Source: Pseudomonas oryzae
GTDB lineage: Bacteria > Pseudomonadota > Gammaproteobacteria > Pseudomonadales > Pseudomonadaceae
Assembly (NCBI RefSeq): GCF_900104805.1
Contig: NZ_LT629751.1
Span: forward strand, 4,052,501-4,116,500
DNA: 64,000 nt
Reading direction: 5' to 3'
Each line of letters starts with the position of its first letter. Within the stretch, counting starts at the first letter, position 1. Made by a program: the position numbers and the translations under genes. Under the pieces are notes generated by a model. The model ran no database searches and was not told the DNA's origin. It saw only the letters and a list, made by a program, of their open reading frames with translations. Shown here in pieces: positions 55,649 to 64,000 of this stretch.

Positions 55649-57163
55649 TCAGCCGAGGAACAGCTTGTAGGCCGGGTCGTCGCTGGCGCTCCAGTACGGG
55701 TAGCCGATGTTGTCCAGCGCCTCGGTGAGCAGCGGCAGGTCGGCTTCCGGCACCTGCATGCCGACCAGCACGCGGCCGTCGGCGGCGCCGTGGTTGCGAT
55801 AGTGGAACATCGAGATGTTCCAGCGCCCGCCCAGCTTGTTGAGGAAGTTGAACAGTGCGCCGGGGCGCTCGGGGAACTCGAAGCGGAACACCCGCTCGTT
55901 CTCCGCGCCCGGCGCGTGGCCGCCGACCATGTGGCGGATGTGCAGCTTGGCCAGTTCGCTCTCGGTCAGGTCGAGCACCGGGAAGCCCTGCTCGCGCAGG
56001 CCGGCGACCAGCTGCTCGCGCGGGTCTGTCTCCGGGTGGGTCTGCACGCCGACGAAGATGTGCGCCTGGTCCGGGCGGTTGTAGCGGTAGTTGAACTCGG
56101 TGATCGAGCGCTTGCCCAGCGCCTGGCAGAACGCCTTGAAGCTGCCCGGCTTCTCCGGGATGGTCACGGCGATGATCGCCTCGCGCTGCTCGCCCAGTTC
56201 GGCGCGCTCGGCGACGTAGCGCAGGCGGTCGAAGTTGACGTTGGCGCCCGAGTCGATGGCCACCAGGGTCTGCCCGGTCACGCCCTCGCGCTGCACGTAG
56301 CGCTTGATCCCGGCCACGCCCAGGGCGCCGGCCGGCTCGGTGATCGAGCGGGTATCGTCGTAGATGTCCTTCATCGCCGCGCAGATCTCGTCGGTGCTCA
56401 CGGTGACCACCTCGTCGACGTGCTCGCGGCAGATGCGGAAGGTCTCGGCGCCGATCTGCGCCACCGCCACGCCGTCGGCGAACAGGCCGACCTGGTTCAG
56501 CACCACGCGTTCGCCGGCGGCCATGGCGGCGCGCAGGCAGTCGGACTCCTCGGGCTCGACGCCGATCACCTTGATGTCCGGACGCAGGTACTTGACGTAG
56601 GCGGCGATGCCGGCGATCAGGCCGCCGCCGCCGACCGGCACGAAGATGGCGTCCAGGCGCCCCGGCTGCTGGCGCAGGATCTCCATGGCGATGGTGCCCT
56701 GGCCGGCGATCACTTCCGGGTCGTCGTAGGGATGCACGAAGGTGTAGCCCTTCTCCTCGACCAGCTTCAGGCAGTGGGCCAGCGCTTCGGGGAAGGCCTC
56801 GCCGTGCAGTACCACGCGCGCGCCGCGGGCGCGCACCGCCTGGACCTTGATGTCCGGGGTGGTCTTGGGCATGACGATCACCGCCTTGATGCCGAGCTGC
56901 TTGGCGCTCAGCGCCAGGCCCTGGGCGTGGTTGCCGGCGGAGGCGGCGATCACCCCGCGCGCCTTCTCCTCCTCGCTGAGCTGGGCGACCTTGTTGTAGG
57001 CGCCGCGGATCTTGAAGGAGAACACCGGCTGCAGGTCCTCGCGCTTGAGCAGGATCTGGTTGTTGAGCCGCTCGGAGAGGCTGCGCGCCGGTTGCAGGGG
57101 GGTTTCCACCGCCACGTCGTAGACGGGCGAGGTGAGGATCTTCTTGACGTACTGTTCGAGCAT
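55649..57163 (-). CDS. ilvA: Threonine ammonia-lyase, biosynthetic
   Basis: This 504-residue PLP enzyme turns threonine into 2-oxobutanoate, the first step to isoleucine. The PLP lysine is Lys51 in [10 protein letters not shown], and the glycine loop is in [10 protein letters not shown]. Two C-terminal ACT-like regulatory domains (about 330-410 and 425-500) indicate isoleucine feedback control. It is divergent from rpiA. Confidence 0.97.
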   Translation of the reverse strand: MLEQYVKKILTSPVYDVAVETPLQPARSLSERLNNQILLKREDLQPVFSFKIRGAYNKVAQLSEEEKARGVIAASAGNHAQGLALSAKQLGIKAVIVMPKTTPDIKVQAVRARGARVVLHGEAFPEALAHCLKLVEEKGYTFVHPYDDPEVIAGQGTIAMEILRQQPGRLDAIFVPVGGGGLIAGIAAYVKYLRPDIKVIGVEPEESDCLRAAMAAGERVVLNQVGLFADGVAVAQIGAETFRICREHVDEVVTVSTDEICAAMKDIYDDTRSITEPAGALGVAGIKRYVQREGVTGQTLVAIDSGANVNFDRLRYVAERAELGEQREAIIAVTIPEKPGSFKAFCQALGKRSITEFNYRYNRPDQAHIFVGVQTHPETDPREQLVAGLREQGFPVLDLTESELAKLHIRHMVGGHAPGAENERVFRFEFPERPGALFNFLNKLGGRWNISMFHYRNHGAADGRVLVGMQVPEADLPLLTEALDNIGYPYWSASDDPAYKLFLG

Positions 57164-57260
57164 CGGAGGGGGTCGCAGGCGGAATGGGCAGGATGGGCCG
57201 AGTCTACTCCTGCGACCGATGGTCGGCCAACCGCGCGGCCGCGCCGCGCCGGCTTGGCGC

Positions 57261-57266
57261 TATAAT
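57261..57266 (+). promoter_or_regulatory. -10 box of the rpiA promoter
   Basis: A perfect TATAAT lies 37 bp before the rpiA start. I see no good -35 box at the standard distance. Confidence 0.45.
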
Positions 57267-57302
57267 GCGCGGCGATTTTTCCCTCTCTCCGCGGAATCCG
57301 TC

Positions 57303-57974
57303 ATGACCCAGGATCAGCTCAAGCAGGCGGTGGCCCAGGCCGCCGTCGATTTCATCCGCCCGCGCCTCGATGCCAAGAGCATCGTCGGGGTCGGCACCGG
57401 CTCCACCGCCAACTTCTTCATCGACGCGCTGGCCCAGTACCGCCACGACTTCGATGGCGCGGTGGCCAGCTCCGAGGCCACCGCGGCGCGCCTGAAGAGC
57501 CACGGCATCCCGGTCTACGATCTCAACGGCATTCCCGAACTGGAGTTCTACGTCGACGGCGCCGACGAGAGCAACGCGCGCCTGGAGCTGGTCAAGGGCG
57601 GCGGTGGCGCACTGACCCGCGAGAAGATCGTTGCCGCGGTGGCCCGGACCTTCGTCTGCATCGCCGACGAGAGCAAGCTGGTCGAGCGCCTGGGCGCCTA
57701 CCCGCTGCCGGTGGAAGTGCTGCCGATGGCGCGCAGCCACGTGGCCCGCGAGCTGGTCAAGCTGGGCGGCGATCCGGTGCTGCGCGAGGGCTGCGTCACC
57801 GACAACGGCAACCTGATCCTCGATGTGCACAACCTGCTGGTCGGCGACGCCGTGGCCCTCGAGCAGCAGATCAACAACATCGTCGGCGTGGTCACCAACG
57901 GCCTGTTCGCCGCCCGCCCGGCCGACCTGCTGCTGCTCGGCACCAAGGACGGCGTGCGTCGCCTGGAGTGCTGA
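57303..57974 (+). CDS. rpiA: Ribose-5-phosphate isomerase A
   Basis: This 223-residue enzyme interconverts ribose 5-phosphate and ribulose 5-phosphate. Active-site motifs are [12 protein letters not shown] (about 29-40), DGADE (about 84-88) and [12 protein letters not shown] (about 97-108). The ATG at 57303 follows a weak GCGGAA site and gives the standard length. A strong terminator follows. Confidence 0.97.
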   Translation: MTQDQLKQAVAQAAVDFIRPRLDAKSIVGVGTGSTANFFIDALAQYRHDFDGAVASSEATAARLKSHGIPVYDLNGIPELEFYVDGADESNARLELVKGGGGALTREKIVAAVARTFVCIADESKLVERLGAYPLPVEVLPMARSHVARELVKLGGDPVLREGCVTDNGNLILDVHNLLVGDAVALEQQINNIVGVVTNGLFAARPADLLLLGTKDGVRRLEC

Positions 57975-57998
57975 TCCCCTCGCCGGAATGCCCCCGAA

Positions 57999-58029
57999 CG
58001 CCGGACGGCCCCGCCGTCCGGCGTTTTTT
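57999..58029 (+). terminator. Rho-independent terminator of rpiA
   Basis: A perfect 10-bp stem (CGCCGGACGG/CCGTCCGGCG, loop CCCCG) is followed by six T residues. Confidence 0.93.
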
Positions 58030-58150
58030 GTTGCCTGGCGCACGTTCCGGAGACTTCGCCTGCCCGGTGGCGGCAACCGGACCGGCGTGCGGTGGTCACA
58101 GCGTCTAGGGTTATCGGCGAGCGATGATCCGCCAACACGGAGGTGCCACC

Positions 58151-58489
58151 ATGTCCGGCAAGTTCCACCTGAAGAAGGCCGCCAACGGCCAGTTCCACTT
58201 CAACCTGGAGGCCAGCAACGGCCAGCCGATCCTCACCAGCGAGCTGTACAAGTCCAAGGAGTCGGCGCTCAACGGTATCGAGTCGGTGCGCAAGAACGCC
58301 GTGCGCGAGGGGGCGTTCGAGCCGCTGCTCGGCAAGGACGGTCGGCCCTATTTCGTGCTCAAGGCCAGCAACGGCCAGACCATCGGCCAGAGCCAGATGT
58401 ATGCCAGCGTCGACGGCTGCAAGCTGGGCATGGAGTCGGTCAAGCGCCACGCCCCGGAGGCCGTGCTGGTCGACGCTACCCAGGGCTGA
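58151..58489 (+). CDS. YegP-family (DUF1508) protein
   Basis: This 112-residue protein is made of two tandem DUF1508 repeats of about 50 residues (GKFHLKKAANGQFHFNLEASNGQPILTSELY and GRPYFVLKASNGQTIGQSQMY). The family has no firm function. The ATG at 58151 follows GGAGG. It lies alone between the rpiA terminator and a convergent gene. Confidence 0.9.
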   Translation: MSGKFHLKKAANGQFHFNLEASNGQPILTSELYKSKESALNGIESVRKNAVREGAFEPLLGKDGRPYFVLKASNGQTIGQSQMYASVDGCKLGMESVKRHAPEAVLVDATQG

Positions 58490-58493
58490 ACCG

Positions 58494-59456
58494 TCAGTCG
58501 GCGGGCTTGTGGAACAGGTAGAACAGGTTCGGCTCGCTGACCAGGTAGAGGTTACCCGCATCGTCCAGGGCGATGCCCTCGGCCTGCGGCACCGAACGCT
58601 GCAGGCCGTGCTGGCCGGCCAGCAGCGACAGGCTGCTGATCGGCCGGCCGTGGCTGTCCAGCTCGAGCACCAGGCGCGACTCGTCGGACAACGCCAGCAG
58701 GTGGCCGCTGGCGCTGTCGTACTGCAGGCTGGACAGGTCGCGGACGAACAGTCGCCGGTCACGCTGCGGGTCGTCCTGTACCTGCACGGCCAGCGGCTGG
58801 GCCGCATCGACGTGGGGGAAGCCGCGGATCTCGTAGATGCGCATGGGGTCGCGCTCCTTGGCAACGAACAGGCGCTGGCCGGCGGAGTCGTAGGCCAGTC
58901 CCTCGAAACCCTTGTTGTCGTCGGCGTGCTCGATGCCCAGCGCCAGCTGCTGACCGTCGCGGGCGTCGAGGGCGGTGGCGCTGTCGTCGACGCGCACCTT
59001 GATCAGGCGCTGGTCGCGCTCGTCGCTGATCACGAACACGCCGGGGGCGATGTACTCGATCGCCTCCGGATCGCCGAAGCCGTGCAGGGCGATGCGCCGC
59101 AGGATGCGGCCGTCCAGCGACAGTTCGAGCAGCTCGGGGGTGGCGTTGGTCACCGTGAACAGGCTGCGCCGCCCGGGATCGAAGGTCAGCGCGGAGATGT
59201 CATCTTCCAGCCCCTCGATCGGCCGCGCCTCGATGGCCACCCGGTAGTCCGGCAGCCACAGCGAGCGCTCGCGCCACTCGGCGGTGTGCCGCCACTCGCG
59301 GACGAAGAACCAGCCGCGCTCGAACAGGCGCAGGTGCTGGGCGAAGGCCAGCAGGCCGAGCGCCAGGAGGGCGGCGAGCAGCCCGAGCAGCAGGCGTGCC
59401 GGGCGTGTGCGGCGCGGCGCAGGTGGCAACAGCGGCATGGTCTGGAAGCTCTTCAT
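58494..59456 (-). CDS. SdiA-regulated family membrane-anchored protein (copy 1)
   Basis: This 320-residue protein has an N-terminal membrane anchor (about 21-42) and a beta-propeller-like SdiA-regulated domain (about 75-318), with repeats such as DDISALTFDPGRRSLFTVTN and KGFEGLAYDSAGQRLFVAKERDP. It is clearly related to the next gene (59522-60448); both end near the motif VSEPNLFYLF / VGEPNRFYVF. The role is unknown. The ATG at 59456 follows ACGGAG. Confidence 0.87.
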   Translation of the reverse strand: MKSFQTMPLLPPAPRRTRPARLLLGLLAALLALGLLAFAQHLRLFERGWFFVREWRHTAEWRERSLWLPDYRVAIEARPIEGLEDDISALTFDPGRRSLFTVTNATPELLELSLDGRILRRIALHGFGDPEAIEYIAPGVFVISDERDQRLIKVRVDDSATALDARDGQQLALGIEHADDNKGFEGLAYDSAGQRLFVAKERDPMRIYEIRGFPHVDAAQPLAVQVQDDPQRDRRLFVRDLSSLQYDSASGHLLALSDESRLVLELDSHGRPISSLSLLAGQHGLQRSVPQAEGIALDDAGNLYLVSEPNLFYLFHKPAD

Positions 59457-59521
59457 GGTGGGCTCCGTCTCCCGGCACTCGACTGAATGCACGAGCTTGC
59501 CCGCCTTGCATGAATCTAGGC

Positions 59522-60448
59522 TTAAAGCGTGGCGTCCGCCGGCTGGCGGCTGAACACGTAGAAGCGGTTCGGCTCGCCGACCACGTAGATGTTGCCGGCG
59601 GTGTCCATGGCCACGCCCTCGGCCTGGGCGATGCCGCGCACCAGGCCGTGCAGGCCGCTGAACAGGCCGATGAAGCTGCGCGGCTTGCCCTCCAGGTCGA
59701 GCTCGACCAGCAGGCGCGATTCGTCGGAGAGCAGCAGGGTATGCCCGCTGCGCGGATCGATGGCCACCGAGGACAGGTCGCGGACCAGCAGATGGGCGCC
59801 GGGCATCGGCTCCAGGCTGCCGGCGGCGCCGTCCTCGCCGGGGAACGGCAGGCTGAACAGGCCGAGCGGTTCGCGCTCCTTGGCCAGCAGCAGGCGGCGG
59901 GTGCGCGGGTTCCAGGCCAGCCCCTCGAAGCCCTTGTTGCCGGCATCGGCGAAGCCCAGGTCGTAGCTGGGCAGCGTGGCGAAGTCGAGGTGCTCGACGC
60001 CGGGCTCGAGGTGGAACACCGCGAGGCGCCGGCGGCGCTCGTCGACGATGGCCAGGCGGCCGTCGCCGAGGGCCTCGACCGCCTCGGGGTCGGAAAAACC
60101 GTCGAGGCGGATACGCCGCAGGATCACCCCGCCGGGGGTGAACTCGACCAGCTGCGGGTTCTGTCCGGTGACGGTGAACAGGGTGCCGGTCAGCGGGTTC
60201 CAGGTCAGGCCGGAGGTCTCGTCATCCTCGAGACCGGCCAGCTCGGTCTCCAGCTGCAGGCGGTAGTCCGGCAGCCAGATGCCGGACGTGCGCTCGGCGT
60301 CGGTCGCCGACTGCTCCTGCCAGAACAGCGCCAGCTGGTCATCCCAGTGCAGCAGATGGGTGGCGCTCAGCAGGGCGGTGGCGCCGAACAGCAGACAGAC
60401 GAGCAGCAGGTGGCGCCAGCGGACGGGGCGGGAGGAGCGGAGCGGCAT
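59522..60448 (-). CDS. SdiA-regulated family membrane-anchored protein (copy 2)
   Basis: This 308-residue paralogue of the neighbouring gene has the same layout: a membrane anchor (about 12-31), then a propeller-like domain with DDETSGLTWNPLTGTLFTVTG and KGFEGLAWNPRTRRLLLAKERE. The two genes lie head to tail 65 bp apart and are an old tandem duplication. The function is unknown. Confidence 0.87.
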   Translation of the reverse strand: MPLRSSRPVRWRHLLLVCLLFGATALLSATHLLHWDDQLALFWQEQSATDAERTSGIWLPDYRLQLETELAGLEDDETSGLTWNPLTGTLFTVTGQNPQLVEFTPGGVILRRIRLDGFSDPEAVEALGDGRLAIVDERRRRLAVFHLEPGVEHLDFATLPSYDLGFADAGNKGFEGLAWNPRTRRLLLAKEREPLGLFSLPFPGEDGAAGSLEPMPGAHLLVRDLSSVAIDPRSGHTLLLSDESRLLVELDLEGKPRSFIGLFSGLHGLVRGIAQAEGVAMDTAGNIYVVGEPNRFYVFSRQPADATL

Positions 60449-60548
60449 CGGCGACGGTCATGTGGACAGGGCGTGCCAGAATGCCTGCGCATTGTTGAAA
60501 AGCGTGTGAAGGGCGGACCGCAGGCGCACGCCGCGGCCCGCCGTCCGC

Positions 60549-61214
60549 TCAGAGCACGTGGGTCGCGAAGCGGCTCAGTCCGGGCAGCTCGACCACCAGC
60601 TGGTCGCCGCTGGCCAGCGGGCCGACTCCGGCCGGGGTGCCGGTGAGCACCACGTCGCCCGGTTGCAGGGAGAAGTGGCCGCTGATGTGGCGGATCAGCG
60701 GCAGGATCGGGGTCAGCATGTCGCGGCTGTTGCCGTCCTGGCGCACTTCGCCGTTGAGGGTCAGGCGCACGCCGATGTCGCTCAGGTCTTCCACCGCGTC
60801 GCTGGGCACGAAGGGCGACAGCGGGCAGGCGCCGTCGAAGGCCTTGGCGATCTCCCACGGATGACCCTTGTCCTTGAGGCGTGCCTGCACGTCGCGCAGG
60901 GTCAGGTCGAGGGCCACGCCGAAGCCGGAGATGGCGCCGAGGATCTCCTCGTCGTCCGGGTGGGTGGACAGCGGCTTGCCGATCAGCACGGCGATCTCGG
61001 TCTCGTAGTGCACCTCGCCGCGGCCTTCGGGAATGGCGAAGCCGCCTTCCAGATTGACCACCGCGGTGGCCGGCTTGATGAACAGCAGCGGCTCGCTGGG
61101 CACCGGGTTGTTCAGTTCCTTGGCATGTTCGGCGTAGTTGCGGCCGACGCAGACCACCTTGCCCAGCGGGAAGTGGATGCGCGTGCCGTCGGCGTACTGG
61201 TGCTGGTAGCTCAT
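60549..61214 (-). CDS. Fumarylacetoacetate hydrolase family protein
   Basis: This 221-residue FAH-family enzyme has GRNYAEHAKELNN (about 24-36), metal-binding acidic residues in VHYETEIAVLIG and the motif GDVVLTGTPAGVGPL. Short relatives hydrolyse acylpyruvates or decarboxylate oxaloacetate; the substrate here is not known. The ATG at 61214 follows AGGAG. It is 77 bp after the FAD dehydrogenase gene and likely in the same unit. Confidence 0.9.
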   Translation of the reverse strand: MSYQHQYADGTRIHFPLGKVVCVGRNYAEHAKELNNPVPSEPLLFIKPATAVVNLEGGFAIPEGRGEVHYETEIAVLIGKPLSTHPDDEEILGAISGFGVALDLTLRDVQARLKDKGHPWEIAKAFDGACPLSPFVPSDAVEDLSDIGVRLTLNGEVRQDGNSRDMLTPILPLIRHISGHFSLQPGDVVLTGTPAGVGPLASGDQLVVELPGLSRFATHVL

Positions 61215-61291
61215 GCGTGACTCCTGAAGGCTGGGGTCCTTGACGGGCGAGAGGGGTGGCAGCCGGCATGCGGTCCGCCACCCTGGGCGCA

Positions 61292-62686
61292 TCAGGCCGG
61301 GAAGATCTTGCCGGGGTTCATGATGCCGTTGGGATCGAATACCGCCTTGACCGCCTTCATGCAGGCGATTTCCTCGGCCGAGCGACTGTAGCCCAGGTAG
61401 TCGCGCTTGGTCATGCCCATGCCGTGCTCGGCGCTGATCGAGCCGTGGTACTTCTCCACGGTCTCGAACACCCACTTGTTGACGGTAGCGCACTTGGCGA
61501 AGAAGTCTTCCTTGGCCATGGCGTCGGGCTTGAGGATGTTCAGGTGCAGGTTGCCGTCGCCGATGTGGCCGAACCAGACGATCTCGAAGTCCGGATAGTG
61601 CTCGCCGACGATGCTGTCGATTTCCTTGAGGAACGCCGGCACCTTCGACACGGTGACCGAGATGTCGTTCTTGTACGGGGTCCAGTGGCTGATGGTCTCG
61701 GAGATGTACTCGCGCAGCTTCCACAGGTTCTGCAGCTGCTGCTCGCTCTGGCTCATCACGCCATCGAGCACCCAGCCCTGCTCGACGCAGTGCTCGAACA
61801 GCTCCAGCGCGGCGTTGGACACCTCCTCGCTGCTGGCTTCGAACTCGAGCAGCGCGTAGTACGGGCACTCGGTCTCGAACGCCGCCGGCACGTCGCCGCG
61901 GGCCAGCACCTTGGCCAGCGCCTTGTCGGAGAAGAACTCGAAGGCGGTCAGGTCGAGCTTGTCCTGGAAGGCGTGCAGCACCGGCATGATCGAGTCGAGG
62001 TCGGCGGCGCCGAGGACCATGGCGGTGAGGTTCTTCGGTGCGCGGTCGAGGCGCATGGTCGCTTCCACCACGAAGCCCAGGGTGCCCTCGGCGCCGATGA
62101 ACAGCTGGCGCAGGTCGTAGCCGGTGGCGTTCTTGATCAGGTCGCGGTTCAGCTCGAGGATGTCGCCCTTGCCGGTGACCACCTTGAGGCCGGCGACCCA
62201 GTTGCGGGTCATGCCGTAGCGGATCACCTTGATGCCGCCGGCGTTGGTGCCGATGTTGCCGCCGATCTGGCTGGAGCCGGCCGAGGCGAAGTCCACCGGG
62301 TAGTACAGGCCCTGCTCTTCGGCGAAGTTCTGCAGCTGCTCGGTGACCACGCCGGCCTGGCAGCGCACGGTACGGTCGAAGGCGTTGAACTCGAGAATCT
62401 TGTTCATGTAGTCGAAGGCCACCACCACCTCGCCGTGGGCAGCGACGGCGCCGGCGGACAGGCCGGTACGGCCACCCGAAGGCACCAGGGCGACCTTGCG
62501 CTCGTTGGCCCAGCGCACGATGGCCTGCACTTCCTCGATGGACTTGGGGAAGGCGATGGCCAGCGGCGCCGGGGCGAACTGCTTGGTCCAGTCCTTGCCG
62601 TAGGCGTCCAGGGAGTCGGCGTCGGTCAGCACCTTGCCGGGCTCGACCAGTGTCTTCAGTTCTTCGATCAGGGCAGCTTGGCTCAT
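61292..62686 (-). CDS. FAD-linked dehydrogenase, probable D-2-hydroxyglutarate dehydrogenase
   Basis: This 464-residue flavoprotein has the FAD-binding segments VPSGGRTGLSAGAVA and GGNIGTNAGGIKVIRYG and the C-terminal FGHIGDGNLHLN and SAEHGMGMTKRDYL. In Pseudomonas the neighbour of serA is a D-2-hydroxyglutarate dehydrogenase that removes the by-product made by SerA, which fits the divergent serA here. Starts at 62710 (ATG) and 62716 (GTG) are also open; I chose 62686 from the family start, though its ribosome site is weak. Confidence 0.88.
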   Translation of the reverse strand: MSQAALIEELKTLVEPGKVLTDADSLDAYGKDWTKQFAPAPLAIAFPKSIEEVQAIVRWANERKVALVPSGGRTGLSAGAVAAHGEVVVAFDYMNKILEFNAFDRTVRCQAGVVTEQLQNFAEEQGLYYPVDFASAGSSQIGGNIGTNAGGIKVIRYGMTRNWVAGLKVVTGKGDILELNRDLIKNATGYDLRQLFIGAEGTLGFVVEATMRLDRAPKNLTAMVLGAADLDSIMPVLHAFQDKLDLTAFEFFSDKALAKVLARGDVPAAFETECPYYALLEFEASSEEVSNAALELFEHCVEQGWVLDGVMSQSEQQLQNLWKLREYISETISHWTPYKNDISVTVSKVPAFLKEIDSIVGEHYPDFEIVWFGHIGDGNLHLNILKPDAMAKEDFFAKCATVNKWVFETVEKYHGSISAEHGMGMTKRDYLGYSRSAEEIACMKAVKAVFDPNGIMNPGKIFPA

Positions 62687-62869
62687 CTGCGGAAATCTCG
62701 GGCGGTTCATGGTCACCCTGAGCAGGCTTCATGCTCGGGGATGGGCGCTTCGCGGGGGCGCTATGGTAGCATACGCACCCCGCCGATCGCGCCCGCCGCC
62801 GACTTTCGGGTCGGCACAGCCCGCGCTGTCCATCGCCCAGACAACCCCCGGGACAACAGGTTTACGCAG

Positions 62870-64000
62870 ATGAGCAAGACGACCTCTCTCGACAAGAGCA
62901 AGATCAAGTTCCTTCTTCTCGAAGGTGTGCACCAGAACGCCGTGGACACCCTGAAGGCCGCCGGCTACACCAACATCGAGTACCTGAAGGGCGCCCTGTC
63001 CGGCGAGGAGCTCAAGGCCAAGATCGCCGACGTGCACTTCATCGGCATCCGCTCGCGCACCCAGCTGACCGAGGAAGTCTTCGACTGCGCCAAGAAGCTG
63101 GTAGCCGTCGGCTGCTTCTGCATCGGCACCAACCAGGTCGACCTCAACGCCGCCCGCGAGCGTGGCATCGCGGTGTTCAACGCGCCCTACTCGAACACCC
63201 GCTCGGTGGCCGAGCTGGTGCTGGCCGAGGCCATCCTGCTGCTGCGCGGCATCCCCGAGAAGAACGCCTCCTGCCACCGCGGCGGCTGGATCAAGTCGGC
63301 GGCCAACTCCTTCGAGATCCGCGGCAAGAAGCTCGGCATCGTCGGCTACGGCTCGATCGGCACCCAGCTCTCCGTGCTCGCCGAGGCCCTCGGCATGCAG
63401 GTCTACTTCTACGACGTGGTGACCAAGCTGCCGATCGGCAACGCCACCCAGATCGGCTCGCTGTACGAGCTGCTGGGCATGTGCGACATCGTCTCCCTGC
63501 ACGTGCCGGAGCTGCCGTCCACCCAGTGGATGATCGGCGAGAAGGAAATCCGCGCGATGAAGAAGGGCGGCATCCTGATCAACGCCGCGCGCGGCACCGT
63601 GGTCGAGCTGGACCACCTGGCCGAGGCGATCAAGGACGAGCACCTGATCGGCGCCGCCATCGACGTGTTCCCGGTCGAGCCCAAGTCCAACGACGAGGAG
63701 TTCGAGAGCCCGCTGCGTGGCCTGGATCGCGTGATCCTCACCCCGCACATCGGCGGCTCCACCGCCGAGGCGCAGGCCAACATCGGTCTGGAAGTGGCCG
63801 AGAAGCTGGTCAAGTACAGCGACAACGGTACCTCGGTGTCCTCCGTGAACTTCCCGGAAGTGGCCCTGCCGGCCCACGCCGGCATGCACCGCCTGCTGCA
63901 CATCCACCAGAACATCCCGGGCGTGCTCAGCGAGATCAACAAGGTGTTCGCCGACAACGGCATCAACATCTCCGGCCAGTTCCTGCAGACCAACGAGAAG
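62870..64000 (+). CDS. serA: D-3-phosphoglycerate dehydrogenase (3' end beyond window)
   Basis: The first 377 codons are present and the frame is open at the window edge. The enzyme oxidises 3-phosphoglycerate in the first step of serine synthesis. The NAD motif GKKLGIVGYGSIGTQL is at about residues 152-167. The catalytic Arg/Glu/His regions are INAARGTVVEL, IDVFPVEP and LTPHIGGSTAEAQ. A C-terminal ACT domain begins at about residue 340. About 30 residues should be missing compared with the usual 409-410. Confidence 0.97.
   Translation, partial: MSKTTSLDKSKIKFLLLEGVHQNAVDTLKAAGYTNIEYLKGALSGEELKAKIADVHFIGIRSRTQLTEEVFDCAKKLVAVGCFCIGTNQVDLNAARERGIAVFNAPYSNTRSVAELVLAEAILLLRGIPEKNASCHRGGWIKSAANSFEIRGKKLGIVGYGSIGTQLSVLAEALGMQVYFYDVVTKLPIGNATQIGSLYELLGMCDIVSLHVPELPSTQWMIGEKEIRAMKKGGILINAARGTVVELDHLAEAIKDEHLIGAAIDVFPVEPKSNDEEFESPLRGLDRVILTPHIGGSTAEAQANIGLEVAEKLVKYSDNGTSVSSVNFPEVALPAHAGMHRLLHIHQNIPGVLSEINKVFADNGINISGQFLQTNEK

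Overview
The window is very GC-rich DNA (about 70% by eye) from a Pseudomonas-like gammaproteobacterium. The block from thyA to serA (thyA, lgt, TSUP permease, ptsP, rppH, HAD phosphatase, ilvA, rpiA, SdiA-regulated proteins, FAD dehydrogenase, serA) has the gene content I recall for the conserved Pseudomonas chromosome. The intergenic palindromes, the OprD porin, the MHS-family permease and the DUF2790 protein are also typical of Pseudomonas. No rRNA, tRNA, CRISPR array, transposase or phage gene is visible.

Layout. 1-1511: an RcnB/CigR-type exported protein and a diacylglycerol kinase. 1775-14516 (minus): phenylacetate catabolism, transcribed paaF-G-H-I-J-K, then a repeat-containing spacer, then paaA-B-C-D-E, a MITE-like palindrome and paaZ. 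14938-20031 (plus): paaN, paaY, an AraC regulator like FeaR and a phenylacetaldehyde dehydrogenase like FeaB. 20101-26562 (minus): an IclR-regulated module of M20 amidohydrolase, MHS permease, amidase, iclR and an OprD porin. 27007-39206: a sigma-54 activator, the qhpF-E-G maturation genes, a second aldehyde dehydrogenase (minus) and qhpA-D-C-B, encoding the CTQ-containing quinohemoprotein amine dehydrogenase. 39304-43165 (minus): a DUF2790 protein and aauB-E-D-A plus a monohaem cytochrome, encoding the TTQ-containing aromatic amine dehydrogenase. 43380-47505 (plus): paaX and a TRAP transporter. 47575-64000: core genes.

How it works together (inference from families and context). Two unrelated periplasmic quinone-cofactor amine dehydrogenases can oxidise phenylethylamine-type amines to aldehydes. 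Two aldehyde dehydrogenases would make phenylacetate. PaaK activates it to the CoA ester, PaaABCE epoxidises the ring, PaaG isomerises, PaaZ opens the ring, and PaaJ/F/H complete beta-oxidation to acetyl-CoA and succinyl-CoA. The amidase and M20 hydrolase may release arylacetates from amides or amino-acid conjugates. The promoter of the TRAP operon is nearly identical to the paaF promoter, so the transporter probably belongs to the phenylacetate regulon and may import phenylacetate.

Regulatory signals seen directly: a TGATACA motif before four phenylacetate-related units; two divergent sigma-54-like promoters with three repeated 17-bp elements between them at qhpA; a GTTCCAC-N3-GTGGAA(C/T) palindrome at both ends of the IclR module; and Crc/Hfq-type A-rich motifs at the translation starts of several catabolic genes.
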